The translations under genes and the position numbers were made by a program. Of a DNA stretch of 64,000 bases, positions 23,463 to 36,139 are shown piece by piece. Below the pieces are notes generated by a model. The model did no database searches. It saw nothing but the letters and a program-made list of their open reading frames with translations, and was not told where the DNA came from. Numbering within the stretch: position 1 is the first letter of the stretch; each line of letters opens with the position of its first letter. The stretch is taken from positions 44,579,487 through 44,643,486 of the forward strand of contig QVOM02000112.1 of the NCBI GenBank assembly GCA_003586115.2. The letters are read 5' to 3'. This stretch comes from Salvator merianae (Eukaryota > Chordata > Lepidosauria > Squamata > Teiidae).

Positions 23463-26400
23463 ACTTTTCCATGATGAGAGCTTCTAATTGCTACATGAAG
23501 ATGACCCCCACCATCGTGGCTGGCATTCACTTCTTGAAGATGGCCTGAAACAGAGTATCTGTTAAGGGAAATCGAAACAATAACATGATGTGACCATACA
23601 AATGAGGCTTTAACCTGAATTTTTAGCTACTTAAGCAATCCAAAATAGTTAGTACCTTGTTTCCTACTTTTTGTACAAAATAAGGCATGGATAGCAATTT
23701 CCCACTGCACTTTATTTGACATTCTCATGTTAAATTAGTATCTGAAAGGCCAAATTAATCCATCATGGAAATTTGGTTGTGATATTTGCAACCCAATGAC
23801 ACTGACCAACCTTATAATAAATAGATTATTATAAGGTCAACCAAATGATCCCAGAGAAATTAAAGATGCTTATTACATAACTAAGAAGGATATTACTGAC
23901 TAACCTTTCCTTTTTTCTTTTCTAAGGCGGCCTTCAACTTTGATATATAGCAACTGTTGTTTTGCCTTTTCTAATCTTTTAGCTGTTTCATATCACTATT
24001 TAACACATCATAATGCTTATATATAAGGAATACTGCAAAAGGAATCTAATGAGTATTTTTATTATCTATTGTATGAAAGGATTATGTTAAGTTCCTTCAC
24101 AATAAATTCGAAGCTTGAATTTATGATTACAAAACTTCCAGGAGAAGACAAGAATGGGTTCAACTAAGATCACATTCTGTCACATTTCACAGAGAAGTCT
24201 GCAAAATCAAAGCAAAGGAAGCTTTACTGATTTATTGATGATTACTCTTTGATACTACTTTCTACAATAGAGAATGGAACAAATTAAGTAGGACTACTGT
24301 GCGTTGTGTCTGAATAAATGGAGCAAATGAATAAGTTATCCCATCATACTGATCATTCTCTCTCCCTTTCTTAAGACAAAGTGATGGATTTATTCCAATG
24401 TATGACATTTTCCAGGTTTATAAAACATCAAATACTTCTACTCTTTCCATTTCCTCTACAGCAAAGTGTTCTTGTTGTTTGCTAAACTGTAAAATGTAGA
24501 CTTCTGTCATGATTTTTGTTAAACAACCCATCATTAATGGTAAGTGGTGTCATTTTTCATACCTGTATCACTGCTTTGATTAGCCCAGCAAATGCACATA
24601 TAAATCATAAGCTCCTTGACATTTGCAGAGCAATGCATATAATACTTTCATATGTAAAAAATATTTGAAGAACATATTTTACCACCATTTTACTTTATTA
24701 TTCAAGCATCTCAACTCAAGACTGTGAAGGTGCTAGGACATGATTTAAGATTTTAGAGCAATTACTTTATGCAAACCACAGTACATAAAAGCTATTGCTT
24801 TGCCTGTTCAAAATAGCATTTTAAAAGTCACCTAAGGGCTTTAATTTCATGGAATCAAATGACCTTCTCCAGAGGACCTTCATCTTTGATTGCATCTAAA
24901 TCTGTCACTGCTATCTGTCTACAGTATAACCCAATAGTTTTTATTTGTCCCCATCAAAACGTGTTCAAGCATGCAATTCATGCTATTTAAAACACATTTT
25001 GATAGATCATGCTAGTAGACCTTGAATTTTGGGGTGTTCCTCCTCCTCCTCCTCCTTCTTTAAGTTCATGTGCAAAAGATATAACTGTGTAAAGCAATAA
25101 CAAATGAATAGTGCATATGAGAGAGATTTCTGCTATATTCGATAGTCCATATTCTCAGAATTCAAGATCATTTTGTACCAGTTTTTTTTTCTTGGTTTTG
25201 CTTACAATAGGGGTTCCATGCAATATTCTGCCCTTTTAATCAGTCTCTACCTTGGATCTTCTGATCTGATTTTTTTTTTTTAATGTGTTTTCTGTCTTTG
25301 GAATTGGTATTATCAATATTTAGAATAATACTAGATTTGAGATTTTAATTCTTTAAACCTAATTGAGAATATAAGCTGTTTCTGCACAGAGTGGGCTGTC
25401 TGGTGCTGTGCTGGCCTGCATTAGGTAGTCTGGCCCACATTGGCCTAGACTAACATCAGCTCAGGTTATTGGCTGCCTGCCTTTCAGACAGCCCATCTAG
25501 GTGCAACCCTGGCTGCTGGCTTTGAGGGTCAGGCCCAACTTTGAAAGCCAAGAATAAAAGTTACCAGCCTTTGGCATTTCTGGCCTATTCTTTTTCAGCA
25601 GCACACTGACTTCTGGCACCACTTTCACCAGTGGTTCCTTCTGTGCCACTTATAAAGGTTCCCTGCTGTATTCTAGCCTAAGGTAACACACTTTCCACAT
25701 GTCCTTCATAGTCTGGGATAGTCAAAGTAATGGACTTGTGGACTATTTCAATGAAGTCTACCACAGGACCCGGCTAGAGTGCCATTTTGGCACCATATTC
25801 TGATCTAGAACTTTGTCTGATGTAGATGAAGTGTGTGAGGAAGGGAGGGAGGAGTCAGGGCCTGCACTAGTACTCACTAACATGTGGAAAGCAGGCTTCA
25901 CTGTGGAGCAAGGCAGCACCCTATGAGGAAAGGGCATAAATTAGGATCATACTGCATTTTGCTTAAAACTGCAAAAAGATATATATTTTTTTGTTTGCTG
26001 AAAAGATTCACTGCCTTCCCTCATCTTACATTTTAATTATATCTGTCCCTTCCTTTAATCTTGAAATGATCCCAAGCAATTTCAAATTAAATACAACAAT
26101 TGGGTTTGGCAGCAAGTGTAGAGAACTATGATCTTGCTCTCAGTAGTCCACCCACGTATGACACTTAAAAATTAGATTTATAGTCCATGACCAGCACAGT
26201 TATAGAAATATAATTAAAATGTAAACCTATATACAGTATAAAAACAACACATCCAAATACATCTGAAATTATCAGCATCTAGCTAGTCTCATGTACAGCC
26301 TCCTTAAAAAGTTGCATCCAGGTCTATGACTTGATAAGTTTGGACTTTATCTCGATGGAATTACCACACAATTTAGAAATTTCCCTTGTAATATTTGGAT

Positions 26401-26670
26401 CTCTTTCTGCCAACAACAGGGATATGTAATAGTTATCTGATCTGCCTGGTTTTAGTCTAACCAATGGTACAAAGTGTGGACTTTGCTATAATAAGAGCAG
26501 TAAAGCTGAACATGTCCTAATGTTTCTACTGCTCCCTCTTTTCAGGGGCAGCAACACTCATTGTGAGTGATCCTGTTGAATGTACCGCTGATAGAACAAT
26601 CTTGCAAGTCTAAGAGCTTTGTGTTGCTTTGGGACAAGTTATGCCACTTGTATCAAATTAATTGTGATGG
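23463..26670. other. Mostly unremarkable; one old repeat at about 25375-25945
   Basis: No gene seen in either strand. About 25375-25945 (gctgtttctgcacagagtgg to ggaaagggcat) shares scattered blocks with 8905-9300 and 57920-58440, including aataaaagttaccagccttt and ccattttggcacc, and is probably an old DNA transposon. The remainder is AT-rich unique-looking sequence. Confidence 0.4.
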
Positions 26671-26802
26671 GGCTGTATCTCCATTATGCAGCAAAGGCAA
26701 CTTAATAGAACTTCAGGGCAGCCAGTTTTCATTACTGTAATGGGGATTGGTTGCCTGAGGCCTTGGGGAAGGCACCTTTTGCTGTGCAACAAAGATGCAG
26801 CC
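26671..26802. mobile_element. Palindromic MITE with GGCTGYATC ends, copy 1
   Basis: Starts GGCTGTATCTCCATTATGCA and ends in the reverse complement of GGCTGCATCTTTGTTGCACA. The arms (about 35 bases) pair imperfectly. A second copy with the same ends lies 1.1 kb downstream. No target duplication could be made out. Confidence 0.55.
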
Positions 26803-27777
26803 AGCATTACAGAAGAGTCTACTTGGAATGAGGGAAATACTTTCCATACCCTTCCTATGAACAGATGGAAATACTGCCTGGATTTACAACTTCCTTGAAA
26901 AAAGAAACAGCTACTGAAACACTTTGGCTCATTTCAAATAAACAGAATTGCTATGGCATTTACAGATAAATGCATTTTCTATGAGGAATAGAAGAATACA
27001 TTTGTAAAGTTAATGTACTGTGTTTGCCTGCTGTGATGAAGTTTCTCTCAAACAATAAAACACAAAGCACCTTCCTATGCAAAAGAGTGAAAGGTGCTGG
27101 CATTTGGAAAAGTTTATTTTTCTAACTGCAACACCCGTGCTACTTAGCCAAAGCTACAAGAACTCACAAATGTGTTTGTGTGTGCTTTCCATGTTTTCCT
27201 TTACTGATGTTACTAGTACAGGATAAAATTTCATTCTGCTTCCATATGAAATATAAGTTAATTCAGTGCATAATGACTTCTTACCTGTATCATGTGATCC
27301 ATTTAATCTGTATTCAAACTCTCTTTCCAAAATACTATTGACAAAATATTTAGGAGAATGGCTGTTTAAAGAAAAGATCCACTTGTCTTTTTAAAGTGTG
27401 CCCTTAAAAACTGAAGTGGAAAAACTGCAGGAGAAGTAGAAGAGCTGTACATTTTAAAATATCTTAGATATCTTCACATTTTAGCAAACTATAACTATGG
27501 CATATGGCAGTTCAGTTCAGAAGAGAACAGTCAGGGCTGACCTACAAAATTCTAGGAAAGGCTGTTTTTAACTCACTTAAAAAAATAATAATAACTTCCC
27601 CAAAGTCACTTAGAGATGGTTGACAGGTGAGGTCATTCATCTACCAATCTGCCTCTCTTCCCACCCATCATAAACATTCTGGGCTATGAAAGGTGGATTA
27701 GAGATATAATAATAACATGAAGGCTGTGAGTACCAACTTTTGAGATGCTCCTTTTGCAGCATGTCAGTGCTGCCTGA

Positions 27778-27885
27778 GACTGTGTTTCCATTGCACAATA
27801 AAGGCACCTTAATCAGGGCCTCAGGACAGCAGATCTTCATTGGGTTTAACTTAAGGTACCTTTGCTTTGTAATGGAAATGCAGCC
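27778..27885. mobile_element. Palindromic MITE with GGCTGYATC ends, copy 2
   Basis: Starts GACTGTGTTTCCATTGCACA; its right end, reverse complemented, reads GGCTGCATTTCCATTACAAA. Homologous arms surround a short centre. The internal caggacagcagatcttcatt matches cagggcagccagttttcatt of copy 1. Confidence 0.55.
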
Positions 27886-28926
27886 TGCGGTATATTACAA
27901 AATAGTTTTAGCCCATTCTGTGCCCATTCAAACAGAAACTGATCATTGTAAAGGGATAATGTCCTCTAGCATACCTGAAGTTAGCAGACTGGCTAGGAGA
28001 ATAGGTCCTGTTCCTTAGGATCTGCTACTGTGTAGCTGGGCCATACCACCTAAAGACCTGTCCTGTACCTCATGGATGAAGGAGCAAACACAAGGTCCAA
28101 TCCAGCCTTTGCATTCCATACTATAAAAGATGGAGGGTCTTCAGGGAGAAGATCAATGTCTCTAAAGCAATTCACCATAGATAGTCATACAGTTAATCCT
28201 CTAATATAGCATCCTTATGGCAAACTAGAAACAGAAAGTCGATTTTTTGGGGGGAGGGGATGCAGCATGCTGTTTGTTTAAGGGATGTTGGTTGGAAATG
28301 GAAATTATTGGCAGGCATCTTGATAAATTATTATCATTTTTTCCCCTTAACTTTGACAAGACTTCCAGGGACATCTCCTTGGGAAGGGAAAACGAAGTTT
28401 CCTTCTGACTAATTCTGCAATTAGTATCTGTTCTTTGGCAAGCTGTTGCAGTTAAAAATAGATATCAGAAACATAATTATGGTAAAAAGTGGGCCTCTAG
28501 CTTCACAGGGATGTTGGGGGGGGGGAGTACATTTGAGTTTTTTAAAATTTTATATTCTGGGTTGCATATCCTCAGCAGTATGCTATGCCAAAACTGTATT
28601 TGAACTTTGTTTCATGGAGCCTGTTTGCCTTACCATTACAGTTAATGTCTAAACTTTCCCATTTAAGAGGCTAATATATGTACTACTGAATATGAACCTA
28701 ACACAGCATAAAAACTGAACATATCTCTGAAAAAAAACAATATTTGGATATTAAGAAGGCATTGACATTATCACTATGTACATTCAGTAGCATTATTTTT
28801 TTTATATAATATTCATGTCACCTAACGTTGGCCTAATTTAAACAATTTTCTGTTCATTTTCCCAATACTGTGATTTCTAGTGTAGGTATTCTAACGTTAC
28901 TATTGATTAGAATTACCATATGAAAA

Positions 28927-29066
28927 AAAAGGAGAGGGGTCCTTATGTTTTAATAGTTGCCTAGTAAAGGAGATTTCAGCAGGCGTAGTTTGTTATGCAT
29001 GCAACATCTGCTGAAATTTCCTCTTGTCTGGGCAACTATTAAAGGAACAGAAGCCTTCTCCTCTTT
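28927..29066. mobile_element. 140-bp palindromic MITE or hairpin
   Basis: The left arm from 28927 (aaaggagagg) through aatagttgcc to agatttcagcag pairs with the right arm (ctgctgaaatttcctc through ggcaactatt to ctcctcttt, ending 29066). Each arm is about 55 bases with a few mismatches and small indels, around an inner tttgttatgcatgca centre. No coding capacity; flanking duplication unclear. Confidence 0.65.
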
Positions 29067-29425
29067 GTATGGTAAGCTTAATTTTAATGTGTTCATCGTA
29101 ATTATCTTTTTGAATCTACAGAATTTTAAGCTCCTGTGTAGCTGTTTTAAAATTAGCATGCTTTGGAAGAACATCTCCAGGAACCACTAAACTATTGTAT
29201 CTACTGAATTTGGAATTTGCTTTATATCTATTTCATTCAGATGCCATTGAGAGTAGAGATATTAAGTGACTTGCAGAGTAGAATAAGGACTACAGCAGGA
29301 AAGAGATAAGGGTCCCCAGCTGCCCCACCAGTTTTGCTGCACAAGTTGCTCCTGGTGTCCTACAAAATGTCACTGCAGACATTTGTTTCCCCACTAGTTT
29401 TCCAACACCCATTGCCAGAATGGAA

Positions 29426-29610
29426 GATCCTTTCTGCACTGAGCCTTATTCTGGAGTATAATTCGGAATAGGGACCTGCTATCCACATGCTAGTTCAGAG
29501 TCAACTTCAGCAGGCCCCACCCAGTGCCTGCTATAGTCTGCACCATCATGTAAATTGCAGGCCCCTGTTCCAGGATATATTCCAGAATAAGGTCCGGTGC
29601 AAAAAGGACT
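29426..29610. mobile_element. 180-bp palindromic MITE, copy 2
   Basis: Homologue of 17637-17816: tcctttctgcactgagcctt at the left, taaggtccggtgcaaaaagg at the right, and the central cctgctatagtctgcac. GAA flanks both sides (29423-29425 and 29611-29613), again a 3-bp direct repeat. Confidence 0.7.
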
Positions 29611-29613
29611 GAA

Positions 29614-30825
29614 GTTTGGTAATGACAGGAAATCATGAGACTGAATGCTAATGATCTAGTGTGATGTTTGTGCAAATGTGATATTTGTTCCTAATATCAT
29701 GAAGACATTGTTCAGAGTTAGTACAAAATCTGTGCAATATTTGGTAAAGGTGAAGAGGGATCTATCAGGATAGCAGGAGGTAGCTTATGACAGATCTCCC
29801 TAGCTGGATGATCTGAAGCAGTACTGGTGCAGTGCTTAAAGTGGTCTGCCAATTCCTCAGCAGATGCTCATGGTAACCTACCAGTCAGACATGCTGTGGC
29901 TACAGAGGAAAGTGTTCATTCCCTGTTATCTGAGCCCTAACCATCTGACTGATGGCAATTCCAGCAAATTCCTACTGGTTAAGTAAATATGTTCAACGTT
30001 TCTGCCCCCTTTTGGAAGGGTCTTAAAGTTTTGCTGCAGTAGGGGAAAGGTGATGTTAAATCAGTATAAAAATAAAGGCAGTATTTTTAATGATCCACCT
30101 CATTCTTTACACATATATATATTTGGCACTGAGTAGAAAAGGAAAGGATTTAATGCTGTATTTTGCATCTTACCATCTTTTGCTTTGCATTGTGTTTAGT
30201 GTTTATATATTTACTAAAAATAACAATCTGATAACACAGATAAAATTACATAGGTTTTCTTTTTAATGGGCTACTACTGTCCCCCTCCCCCAAACCTGAC
30301 TTTAGTACAAAAGGTTAGGGTATTTGTCCTTCCGAAACTGTAAACGGAAAAAAAAAAAAATCACATTTAAAGCTGTCTTTCAGTATTAAGCAAATACAAA
30401 CTTTAAAAAAATAGATGGTAAGCCTCTCAAAATTAATTCCTGTAAATATAAATTGTATAAATGGACCTCTTTTAAAGGTTAAAATAATCTCCTTCAGGCC
30501 ACAAGTTACCTTTTCATTCGTTCAAAAAGAAGCAGTAAACAAAATAAAGCTATGTTCACATTTGTCACAAATATCATTGGCATTTATGAGACCAACTGTT
30601 GCTTATTATTTGTGGATGTGCAACACCCTGTTGTACAAGTCATTCTTCATAATAATACCATTTTTCTGTGGTGGTAAGTGAAGCATTATTTTACTAATGC
30701 CACTTGAGCTTACACTCTTAACTTGAAACATAAGCTGGAACATAGAAAGTTGTACTGTTCCTATTTGAATAATGTGTTTCTCTAATTCAGATTGTGTTTA
30801 GACTGACTTGATGAGTCACCCCTTG
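29614..30825. other. No recognisable gene or element
   Basis: AT-rich, with a pure A run at about 30348-30360. Frames are short and show no domain. Confidence 0.5.
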
Positions 30826-30829
30826 TGAG

Positions 30830-31200
30830 AATTGGGGTCAGGGATGCCAGGCAGTTTACCACTGTATGTGCCTTATTGAAGGGAAAACCTTGGAAAATCT
30901 GTCCCTTCCTCTGTCAGGAATTCACGAGATTGATGATGACTCTTCCTTTCAACTGCATTGGGAAGGGACAATCTAGCCAATCGCAGTATGGGAACAAATG
31001 TTGTCAGCCTGCGACCAATCAGGGACCTGGAAAATTGGAATGGTGGCAACCAATCAGTGGTGAGCTTTTGTTACTTCGGAGGCATTGCTAAACTTCAAGG
31101 TGAAGGAATGAGGTAGGACTGTGAATGCTTGTTTTTGATTTCAGCAAGGGCATGATTTCTAGGGAGGGAGGAAGGAAGGACAGAAGGACATGCTACCCCT
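30830..31200. repeat. Interspersed repeat with clustered CCAAT boxes, copy 2
   Basis: Homologous to 11750-12060 and 38770-38990: gggatgccaggcagtttacc, then ctagccaatcgc, atgggaacaaatgttgtcag and gaccaatcaggga in the same order. Four CCAAT/ATTGG pentamers fall within 78 bases (30977-30981, 31015-31019, 31034-31038 inverted, 31050-31054). Such spacing is promoter-like (NF-Y sites) and may come from an LTR or LINE promoter region. No transcript is implied. Confidence 0.5.
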
Positions 31201-31249
31201 TCAGAAATGTCCAAGCCATACCTAATTGAGAAGGTTGGGGTAGCCTGTC

Positions 31250-31395
31250 TCACCTAGTTTTAATGTGTTTTTAATGTTCGCTTTTATTCTCTGCATGTTT
31301 TACCCTTTTTAAAATATCTTTTGTAAACAGCTGTGGAATTTTTTTTAAAAAAATGAAAACCAGTATAGAAATATCTTAAATAAATAAATAAAATG
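31250..31395 (+). mobile_element. LINE (L2-like) 3' terminal fragment
   Basis: The AT-rich text ttaatgtgtttttaatgttc followed by an A-rich run and taaataaataaataaa resembles the 3' UTR and tail of L2-type LINEs, and matches 44464-44490 over about 25 bases. No coding part remains. Confidence 0.4.
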
Positions 31396-31702
31396 TAACT
31401 GGAGCAGAACACAGCTTATGAGTAAGACCTGATAGGGCTATGTTTTTCTGGAAAGTCAGAGGCACGATTGCTGACAAGGATTGCTGGAATCAGAAGGAGA
31501 GAAAGAGCTTTATTGTAAGATAAAGGAGCAAGAATTCCTTGGAATGAAATTTGACAGTGATAAGGGTCAAGTAGCAAATGGTGGGTACCACCAGGAGCAG
31601 AGCTGGGCAACTCCAAGAATACTGATATACAGATGGGCAATTTACAAGACACTAAGGAAGGCAGTAATTTTCATGACTAAATCAAGAAACTATTATAAAT
31701 AT

Positions 31703-31759
31703 ATAGATAGATATAGATATAGATATAGATATAGATATAGATATAGATATAGATATAGA
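31703..31759. repeat. (GATATA)n microsatellite
   Basis: About nine GATATA units. Produces the RY dipeptide run in the plus frame at 31481-31897. Confidence 0.95.
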
Positions 31760-33619
31760 CAAACTGGAGATTCAGACTGGTTAGAGAGTTCAGGAACACT
31801 AATAGCTCAAGTCTTGACGAGAAGCTCAGAAACAGTTCAAGGGTCAGAACCAAGAGATCACAAATCAGTGTTCAGGACTAAGACAACACACCACTAGAGG
31901 AGCTAAGATTGATAAGAGCAATTGGTTTTTGTTTGAACAGGGTTCCAAGGTCTAGGAAGGAGAGAAAGAAGAATCTAGTAGATGCCATATGAGTGAACCA
32001 GGAATCCAAGGCGTAAGAACAGAGAAGCCACTAATATCAAAACTAACTTGATATAAAGGCACTAAAGACTGGATCTCAAGAGGCCACGTGCACATATAGG
32101 AAATGGAGTGACATAGAGTGTTTCTATTACATGCAGTCACTTGCAACATCTTCTAGATCCATCCTGGGATCTGAGAAGTACCTTGTTGGTAAGGTAGATA
32201 AAGAACTCTGAGCACAATGGGTACAGCATGTGTCATGACTAGACACATCTTTCTGAAGGCAAACTTATTTGCCTTAATGGAAGTCATGGGGGAGCAGGAA
32301 GAAACTATTGGGAACACAAGTATTATAACCAACACAAATGTCTACTTTCAAAACAAACTTGATAAGATGCATGTTTACTTTAAATATCTGCTTTTGGAGG
32401 CAGCAGAAAGCTGATGTTTGGGGAAAGGAGGGGACGAACTTTTGAGTAGCCAAGCAATCATTATTTAAAAGAAAAAAAAAAACTGTTCTGGAAGAGGAAG
32501 GGTGAAAGGAACAAAGCAAGAAGAATAGGGAGGGAGGAGGAGGAGGAGAAAAGAATACAAATGTCCTGTAACTCAAAAACAGCATCATAATTCAAGGGAG
32601 TAATGTGATCAACTGGGAATGATGCAATCAACTAGAAGTGATGCAGACTGGAGGGTTGAACAAACAAATGTGCTTAGTCTCAGGTTTCAGCTGTCCCAGC
32701 TTTTTTCAATGTGTTTGTGAACAATGTTTTTGAAGTCACTTTCAAAAAACAACAGATTATTGGAAAGAAAAAGAATTTTTATTGGAGCTATGGGGCTTCA
32801 TAGCTCCTTTGAACTGGAAGCTTGTCACCATCCCTACCTGCCAAAGCTTACATCTATTCTGTAAGTTCAATATATTTTTTAGTCATTTTAAACACTTTAA
32901 ACTTTTCCAAAGAATTTCTGGCTCCTTTTGACTCTTACTTAACCATTTTAATATGGTGCCTCTTTCTCTTTGAAGTCTTAGAAGTACAATCCTACAGGAT
33001 TACCTTTAAAACAACATTTCACAAAAATTATACCAATATATTCAATATTCAATATATTATTGTTGTTGTTGTTGTTAGGTGTGACAATTCATTAGCTCTT
33101 TGCAAGTTTTGATAGAGAGGAATAATGGGGGGGGGGGGAATTGGAAGTGCCCTAAATTACGTATGTGTTGATAGGATCTATAACCACCAACAGTTAATAC
33201 TAAATTTGCTATTACCATTATTATTCATAAAATCCATATGAAGATCTCACAAACAAGAACACAGGTAAAAGATCAATGAAAGGAATACATTTTATTAACC
33301 CCACAGACTGAACTATCTGCTCCCTCTGTTAAATCCCCTCCAAGAGCCTAAAATTAAGAACCCAATCAGTCAGATGTCCAACTGAATTACACTATCAGCA
33401 AGCTCAAAATAACCTTCCAGATTATGCAAACAAAAACAATGTTCTTCACATGGAAGTAAAATAACCCTGGTATTCAATGATTGGTTCCACAGACATTGTG
33501 GGGGGCAGAAAAATAGGACCAGTTTCAACACTTTCTGGAGTCAAACTGATCAGAATCAATTCTGATTCTGATCAATTTGAAAAGTCCAGGAAGAAAACAC
33601 AACTGAGCCCACAGGAAAA
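31760..33619. other. No recognisable gene; low-complexity patches
   Basis: Contains a purine-rich patch (32520-32560), a GTT run (33059-33076) and a G run (33128-33139). I see no coding or element structure that I can defend. Confidence 0.45.
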
Positions 33620-33627
33620 CTAAGGAT

Positions 33628-33824
33628 TAGAGATGTGCAAATTCAGTTGGGGTTCAGTCCAATTTGAATTAAGTGTCTTGACAGAGTTCTAACCTAACTG
33701 AACCTTCCTCCTGTTCAAAAGGGACCGGTGCAATTCAAACCAAATCTGGAGGTATTTGAGTAATGGAGCAAACCACCCAGTTTGACCCTCATTTTACCCT
33801 TTAAATATGGCTTTTTCAATTTTT

Positions 33825-33862
<38 letters not shown>

Positions 33863-33969
33863 TGAACAATTCCTGAACTGTTTGAGGTTTGATTTGAACT
33901 CTATCAAGCTTGTTTGAGCTGGTTCTAGATTGAACTGAACTAATAAATATTAGTTTGTGCACATCACAA
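33628..33969. mobile_element. hAT-type non-autonomous element D with perfect 8-bp duplication
   Basis: Begins TAGAGATGTGCAAATTCAG and ends TTTGTGCACATCACAA. It is flanked by identical 8-mers CTAAGGAT at 33620-33627 and 33970-33977, a textbook hAT target duplication. The 342-bp interior has caattcaaaccaaatctgga-type blocks and a CA microsatellite, and no coding capacity. Confidence 0.85.
33829..33860. repeat. (AC)n microsatellite inside hAT element D
   Basis: Pure CA run of about 32 bases inside the transposon. Confidence 0.93.
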
Positions 33970-33977
33970 CTAAGGAT

Positions 33978-36139
33978 AGTGGTAGTGATATTCCCTGTGT
34001 ATGATGCATGATGTTATACTCACAATTTTTTAGGTCAAAACCTGATCTTTGGAAACAGGAAGCATCAGCCAGTGAATAAGTCACAGGTAGAAGGCCCTAT
34101 CCTGCACCATGTGATTCATTGGTTTTTCCCATGGTACATTCCACCACAGTGGAAAATTTTAAAAAAGTTGTTGAATGAGTGCTGCATAGGATATGGGCTT
34201 ATGCCTGTGATGTGTTACTGACTGTGGTCTAGACATGTTTATTATGTGAGGAAATTAGCTAGTCTAGCCATGAACCCCAATGAGATCTTTAGCACTTATG
34301 GCTTTAGTAATGGTAAATTGACAAGTACTCTGTTAAAACAATACAAGCTGCATGCAAAATAGACTCCAAAAGCAGCTTCTTCAATAATGAAAAAAAAAGT
34401 TAAGAGAGCAGCATCAAAGGAAAACAGCAATTTCTGGTGAATGCTGCACAGAGCGCTTCAAAAAGCAAAAGCGAATCCCAATGAATAGTGTAGGCACAAA
34501 AGCTAATCAAATAAGGTACAGTAGCTTGATATGGAAAAATATCTGAGGTGAACTGTGGCAGTTTGGAAGACACAGAGAAGAGGAAGGAAAGAACCTGACA
34601 TAAAAATGCTACACAACCTACCTAGGAGCTTTAAACTAATTGGTTCTCACCCTCGCTGATGTGAAATGGGCTTGGAAGTGATGTTCAGGCAGATGAGATG
34701 AAACTGGAACTTCTCTGCTGGATGGAAGATCAGGGAAGGAGGGAGAGGAGTGAATAACAATCTCAAGGTGGGAAAAGAGGCAGGAAAATTAAAGAAAGAG
34801 AAGGTACAACTCATAGGCCAGGGGCTAGAGGAACAGCAGAAAAAGAACAAATGAAATATGTGACTCAGGATGTCCTGGCTGCAGGACAAAGAGGACTTTG
34901 GTTACACATCTGAGTTGATGACTTGGCTCCATTGCTGACAATAATCCAATCAGACTAGGAGCAATAGTTTTAATGTGAACGCGTTAACCCTATCCAGCAT
35001 TCTATAAAAAGATCTCTCCAATATTTATTGTTGCCAAATAACTCTTATTCTTCAGTGCCTTGTTTTCCTCACAGAATTCATTCACAGCTGTACTTGCAAA
35101 GATAAATAGATTATTTCCTGACTAGTCATCCTTTGCAAATGCAGATTTCATCAACTTCTGCTCCGCAGGTAAACAACTTGTTTTGCAATCTGGCCAGAAT
35201 GGAGACTTGTATATTAAAAGTATATATTTTGATCTTTAATATGGCCTTATCAGAAATCTCATGTTTTCTGATCATAATTCTGTACTTCCAGCCCAAATGC
35301 CAATAGTATACAAATTCATATAATGTCCAGAGGTTTGTGCCTCAGCAGGGCTGTGCTTTGGTGGGCACTTCATTTCCCAAATAGGGGATTCTGGGAAGCA
35401 CATGGCAATAGATATCCCCCTTGCTGGTAAATTCATTTTCTTTAATTAGAGTAAATCCCCATTATTCTTTCTGAAGATCTCACTGTTCATTGACTGTGGT
35501 TTGTTCACCTGTGACTTCAGCATGAAGATTTAAAAGTGCATAGAAATATGATGTTGGAACTGAAATCATATATGTATTCTGGATTTGTGCCTGCAGGATA
35601 TAAATAAAAAATAAAAGTACCCAATTTACTCTGAAGAAAGGTCTGTGAGCATAAGGCATGCCAAATTTACATGCCCTCAAGGTCTAATTTGATCAGACAC
35701 TGAACACACTAAGACCTCAGCATCAGTTTTACCTATTTGTACCTCAGCCACTTAAAGCTGATTTGGATCTCTGTATGTACATTTTTTTATGGGGAAGAGG
35801 TTCTTGTAGGTGACTAAAAATATTTCAGGAAATTTTAACTCAATAGATTCTTCTAAGTGGGAAAAAAGTTATTTGCGTTTTTAAATGAGAATGTTTCTGA
35901 ATCTAAGAATGATCTTTATATGTATAGAAAATGAAAAATAAGTGCTTTGATGGTAGAACTAACAATGGTTGTCTGTGGATATGAACTCAGAACTCCTGTT
36001 TGTCCTTCCATATTGTGTGGCTAATATAAAACAGACACTATGGTAATATAACATAATAGTAGTTCCTCAGCTTGATTGTGGCTATCTTTATAATTCTTGC
36101 CTTTTATCTAAATACAATTCTTCTTCCTTTTAAACACAT
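33978..36139. other. No recognisable gene or confident element
   Basis: 34092-34203 has weak inverted similarity between its ends (aaggccctatcctgcac and its partner). Otherwise only chance frames. Confidence 0.4.

Noticed and set aside
31481..31897. 138-codon frame with RY repeats
   Set aside because: Created by the GATATA microsatellite.
31430..32650. Possible reverse-oriented LTR (gttcaggactaagacaac-type text)
   Set aside because: No termini, TATA/poly(A) order or second copy could be found.
33059..33076. GTT run that could be a reverse BovB/SINE tail
   Set aside because: No adjoining tail sequence of the BovB type beyond a few bases.
34092..34203. Weak inverted similarity suggesting a MITE
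   Set aside because: Only about 15 bases at each end pair, with mismatches, and no duplication or second copy is seen.
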